In this document: positions 61,009 through 64,000 of the stretch, piece after piece | Numbering within the stretch: the stretch's first letter is position 1 | How the letters are laid out: each line of letters begins with the position of its first letter | Source of the DNA: Nematostella vectensis | Taxonomy: Eukaryota > Cnidaria > Anthozoa > Actiniaria > Edwardsiidae | Assembly: GCF_932526225.1 (NCBI RefSeq) | Contig: NC_064045.1 | Location: 992,001-1,056,000 of the forward strand | DNA: 64,000 bases | Reading direction: 5' to 3' | Position numbers and translations under genes: made by a program | The notes under the pieces: model-generated | Told to the model about the DNA's origin: nothing | Databases searched by the model: none | Seen by the model: the letters and a program-made list of their open reading frames with translations, nothing else

Positions 61009-61937
61009 CAATCCCTGCTTCCTAAAGTTAGAGCCTAGTGCACCACTGGAGTCCAATGGACTCCGAGAAATTTAAAAATTCATACTGCTAGTTTTGCCGC
61101 TGTTAATTTAACATATACCATTGTCTGGTGTTGCAAATAAATAATAAGAGATACTTTATACATTTCAATATATACAGAAATACTTTATATATTAATATAA
61201 TATAAGAGTCTCCAGAGGGACTTTGAAGGCTGTTCCAAAAATGTGCTTATTATACATGTACGACCTACTTTGGGTTTAGAAGTTTGTGAGAAGTCATTGA
61301 ATATCTTATTCGGTTTTGATTTATCTGGTGTACTGACTAGTCCTGGTGCAGGTGCCAATGGCCAGATTAGAAGAGTTCTGGGCTCTTGTCAAAGTCGTAT
61401 TCGTTTTTTATTTTTCGGTGTATTGAATAGTCCACATGGTGTTCTTTGTTAAAGGGAAGTCTCAAAACTTCTGGGTTGGACCGCATATGGTACTTCTAAG
61501 AGCCTCTCGAGAGAACCAGCCTTATCTAGATTTTTTTGGTCCGTCCTGTCACGCCCAGGGCATGCACAAACACGTGTGGGCCGCACCCACCATCACTTTT
61601 GTAATGGTCCCTCTTCCTTATCACAAGTCTGGTACTCTTAACATTATGTGGTGTCATGGAGTAATGTACTCTTACATGAGAGAGAAAGCGTCTTTTGTTT
61701 TAATTTTATATTGAAACCTGTGTCAACAGGTGTAAAGTGTATTAACACTAGCTTTACACCTATAAAATATCAACAACTATCTGTGATAGAAGTGGCTGGC
61801 GTAATGACAGCTTGGCTTGCTTGAATCTGTCTTGTATTTGGCTAGAACTAGTTCTTTGATTTTGAACGGGTAAAGGGGCCCATGCAGGTTATTTTTTTTC
61901 ACGATATACACCTTATAATTATAATTGATGTCCATCG
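61009..61937 (+). repeat. Satellite monomer M67, 929 bp
   Basis: Matches M33 (GGTGTTGC, GATTTTGAACGG, TATAAAA tail) without the extra T. Confidence 0.97.
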
Positions 61938-62863
61938 CAATCCCTGCTTCCTAAAGTTAGAGCCTAGTGCACCACTGGAGTCCAATGGACTCCGAGAAAT
62001 TTAAAAATGCATACTGCTAGTTATGCCGCTGTTAATGTATCATATACCATTGTCTGGTCTCGCAAATAAATAATAAGAGATACATTATATATTTCAATAT
62101 ATACAGAAATACTTTATATATTAATATAATATAAGAGTCTCCAGAGGGACTTTGAAGGCTGTTCCAAAACTGTGCTTATTATACATGTACGACCTACTTT
62201 GGGTTTAGAAGTTTGTGAGAAGTCATTGAATATCTTATTCGGTTTTGATTCTCTGGTTACTGACAAGTCCTGGTGCAGGTGCTAATGGCCAGATTAGAAG
62301 AGTTCTGGGCTCTTGTCAAAGTCGTATTCGTTTTTTTTTCTGTGTTTTGAATAGTCCACATGGTGTTCTTTGTTGAAGGGAAGTCTCAAAACTTCTGGGT
62401 TGGACCGCATGTGGTACTTCTAAGAGCCTCTCGAGAGAACAAGCCTTATCTAGATTTTTTTGGTCCGTCCTGTCACGCCCAGGGCATGCACAAACACGTG
62501 TGGGCACCAACCCCTATCACTTTTGTAATGGTCCTTCTTCCCTATCACAAGTCTGCTACTCATAACATTATGTGGTGTCATGGAGTAATGTACTCTAACA
62601 TGAGACAGAAAGCGTCTTTTGTTTTAATTTTATATTGAAACCTGTGTCAACAGGTGTAAAGTGTATTAACACTAGCTTTACACCTGTAAAATATCAGCAA
62701 CTATCTGTGATAGAAGTGGCTGGCGTAATGACAGCTTGGCTTGCTTGAATCTCTGCCTTGTATTTGGCTAGAACTAGTTCTTTGATCTCGAACGGGTAAA
62801 GGGGCCCATGCAGGTTATTTTTTTTCACGATATACACCTTATAATTATAATTGATGTCCATCG
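61938..62863 (+). repeat. Satellite monomer M68, 926 bp
   Basis: Matches M63 (GGAGTCC, TAGTTATGCC, GAGACAG). Its left half also matches M34. Confidence 0.97.
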
Positions 62864-63792
62864 CAATCCCTGCTTCCTAAAGTTAGAGCCTAGTGCACCA
62901 CTGAAGTCTAATGGACTCCGAGAAATTTAAAAATGCATACTGCTAGTTATGCCGCTGTTAATTTATCATATACCATTGTCTGGTCTCGCAAATAAATAAT
63001 AAGAGATACATTATATATTTCAATATATACAGAAATACTTTATATATTAATATAATATAAGAGTCTCCAGAGGGACTTTGAAGGCTGTTCCAAAACTGTG
63101 CTTATTATACATGTACGACCTACTTTGGGTTTAGAAGTTTGTGAGAAGTCATTGAATATCTTATTCGGTTTTGATTCTCTGGTTACTGACAAGTCCTGGT
63201 GCAGGTGCCAATGGCCAGATTAGAAGAATTCTGGGCTCTTGTCAAAGTCGTATTCGTTTTTTATTTTTCGGTGTATTGAATAGTCCACATAGTGTTCTTT
63301 GTTGAAGGGAAGTCTCAAAACTTCTGGGTTGGACCGCATGTGGTACTTCTAAGAGCCTCTCGAGAGAACAAGCCTTATCTAGATTTTTTTGGTCCGTCCT
63401 GTCACGCCCAGGGCATGCACAAACACGTGTGGGCACCAACCCCTATCACTTTTGTAATGGTCCTTCTTCCCTATCACAAGTCTGCTACTCATAACATTAT
63501 GTGGTGTCATGGAGTAATGTACTCTAACATGAGACAGAAAGCGTCTTTTGTTTTAATTTTATATTGAAACCTGTGTCAACAGGTGTAAAGTGTATTAACA
63601 CTAGCTTTACACCTGTAAAATATCAGCAACTATCTGTGATAGAAGTGGCTGGCGTAATGACAGCTTGGCTTGCTTGAATCTCTGCCTTGTATTTGGCTAG
63701 AACTAGTTCTTTGATCTCGAACGAGTAAAGGGGCCCATGCAGGTTATTTTTTTTCACGATATACACCTTATAATTATAATTGATGTCCATCG
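62864..63792 (+). repeat. Satellite monomer M69, 929 bp
   Basis: Matches M64 and M29, with private CTGAAGTCTAATGG. Confidence 0.97.
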
Positions 63793-64000
63793 CAATCCCT
63801 GCTTCCTAAAGTTATAGCCTAGTGCACCACTGGAGTCCAATGGACTCCGTGAAATTTAAAAATTCATACTGCTAGTTTTGCCGCTGTTAATTTAACATAT
63901 ACCATTGTCTGGTCTTGCAAATAAATAATAAGAGATACTTTATACATTTCAATATATACAGAAATACTTTATATATTAATATAATATAAGAGTCTCCAGA
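63793..64000 (+). repeat. Satellite monomer M70, partial (208 bp)
   Basis: Cut by the window end. TTATAGCC with GGAGTCC, CCGTGAAA and TTCATAC resembles the start of M8. The M69-M70 junction therefore resembles the M7-M8 junction. Confidence 0.95.

Larger units (their letters stand above)
56611..62340 (+). repeat. Long-range duplicated segment, right copy
   Basis: This copy corresponds to 24370-30800 but has only one copy of the 697-bp unit. It differs from the left copy in that M62 has TTAAAGGGAAG, not TTAAAGAAAAG, and M63 has GGAGTCC, not GTAGTCC. After this segment the two sites diverge: left to dimer-type M35, right to another M64-like unit (M69). Edges are approximate. Confidence 0.88.
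1..64000 (+). repeat. Satellite DNA array, ~929-bp monomer, 70 units
   Basis: The motif CAATCCCTGC (or CAATCCCTAC) recurs every 916-933 bp from the first to the last base, with one 697-bp exception, and the sequence between occurrences is nearly the same each time. All units lie in the same orientation with no spacer and no inserted element. The unit is AT-rich overall, with one very AT-rich stretch and a more GC-balanced part around the CTCGAG and CACGTG motifs. Monomers fall into a few subtypes whose order repeats, giving higher-order repeats of 2, 4, 5 and 6 units. Long satellites of this kind belong to eukaryotic heterochromatin. The length fits the Rumex acetosa Y-chromosome family RAYSI as I recall it, but I cannot confirm that here. 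The orientation is arbitrary. Confidence 0.99.
57680..64000 (+). repeat. Second five-monomer period (4631 bp), partial
   Basis: M63-M64 recur as M68-M69 at an offset of 4631 bp, and the right half of M62 recurs in M67 at 4632 bp. This is a five-monomer period made of different units from the M14-M28 repeat. The pattern breaks at M70, whose left end (TTATAGCC with CCGTGAAA and TTCATAC) resembles M8 and not M65. The window ends before the next repeat can be judged. Confidence 0.8.

Noticed and set aside
1-64000. 5S rDNA or rDNA spacer repeat
   Set aside because: No sequence resembling the 120-bp 5S gene, or any rRNA gene, is present in the monomer.
1-64000. CRISPR array or bacterial repeat system
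   Set aside because: Units are ~929 bp with no short direct repeat plus unique spacers, and no cas-like gene is present.

Overview
The whole 64 kb window is one uninterrupted, head-to-tail satellite DNA array. I see no protein-coding gene, RNA gene, transposon insertion or unique sequence anywhere in it. The repeat unit is about 929 bp. Starting the unit at the motif CAATCCCTGC, or its variant CAATCCCTAC, I count 70 monomers (called M1 to M70). Of these, 68 are complete at 916-933 bp, one is a 697-bp unit (M30), and one is cut by the window end (M70). All lie in the same orientation. The unit start is arbitrary, because a tandem array has no natural border. Organism: an AT-rich, ~0.93-kb satellite with higher-order organisation points to a nuclear eukaryotic chromosome. 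A flowering plant is my best guess. The unit length matches what I remember of the RAYSI family, the ~922-932-bp Y-chromosome satellite of sorrel (Rumex acetosa). I cannot verify this from sequence memory, so it is a hypothesis. Layout: M1-M13 (1-12049) contain a six-monomer period of 5573 bp, itself built of 1856-bp dimers. M14-M28 (12050-25991) are three tandem copies of a five-monomer higher-order repeat (4647, 4647 and 4648 bp). M29-M33 hold a recent 697-bp tandem duplication and a segment seen again 31.5 kb downstream. M34-M42 are mostly dimer-type monomers related to M3-M6, ending in the most diverged unit, M42. M43-M47 are a mixed stretch. M48-M53 are three copies of a 1855-bp dimer. 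M54-M61 are two copies of a 3707-bp tetramer. M61-M70 repeat the order seen around M26-M33 and then begin a further five-monomer period (4631 bp). Main inference: M13-M18 plus M29-M33 and M54-M67 look like two descendants of one ancestral ten-monomer segment. In the left copy a five-monomer sub-block was triplicated. In the right copy a different, overlapping four-monomer sub-block was duplicated. This is a readable record of unequal exchange or replication-based amplification. Each monomer also carries a compact set of palindromes, a double hairpin and two variable T-tracts, and a third of the complete monomers carry a TATAAAA motif. None of this shows function by itself. The short open frames (mostly 60-92 codons, both strands) recur only because the DNA recurs, and I treat them as non-coding.
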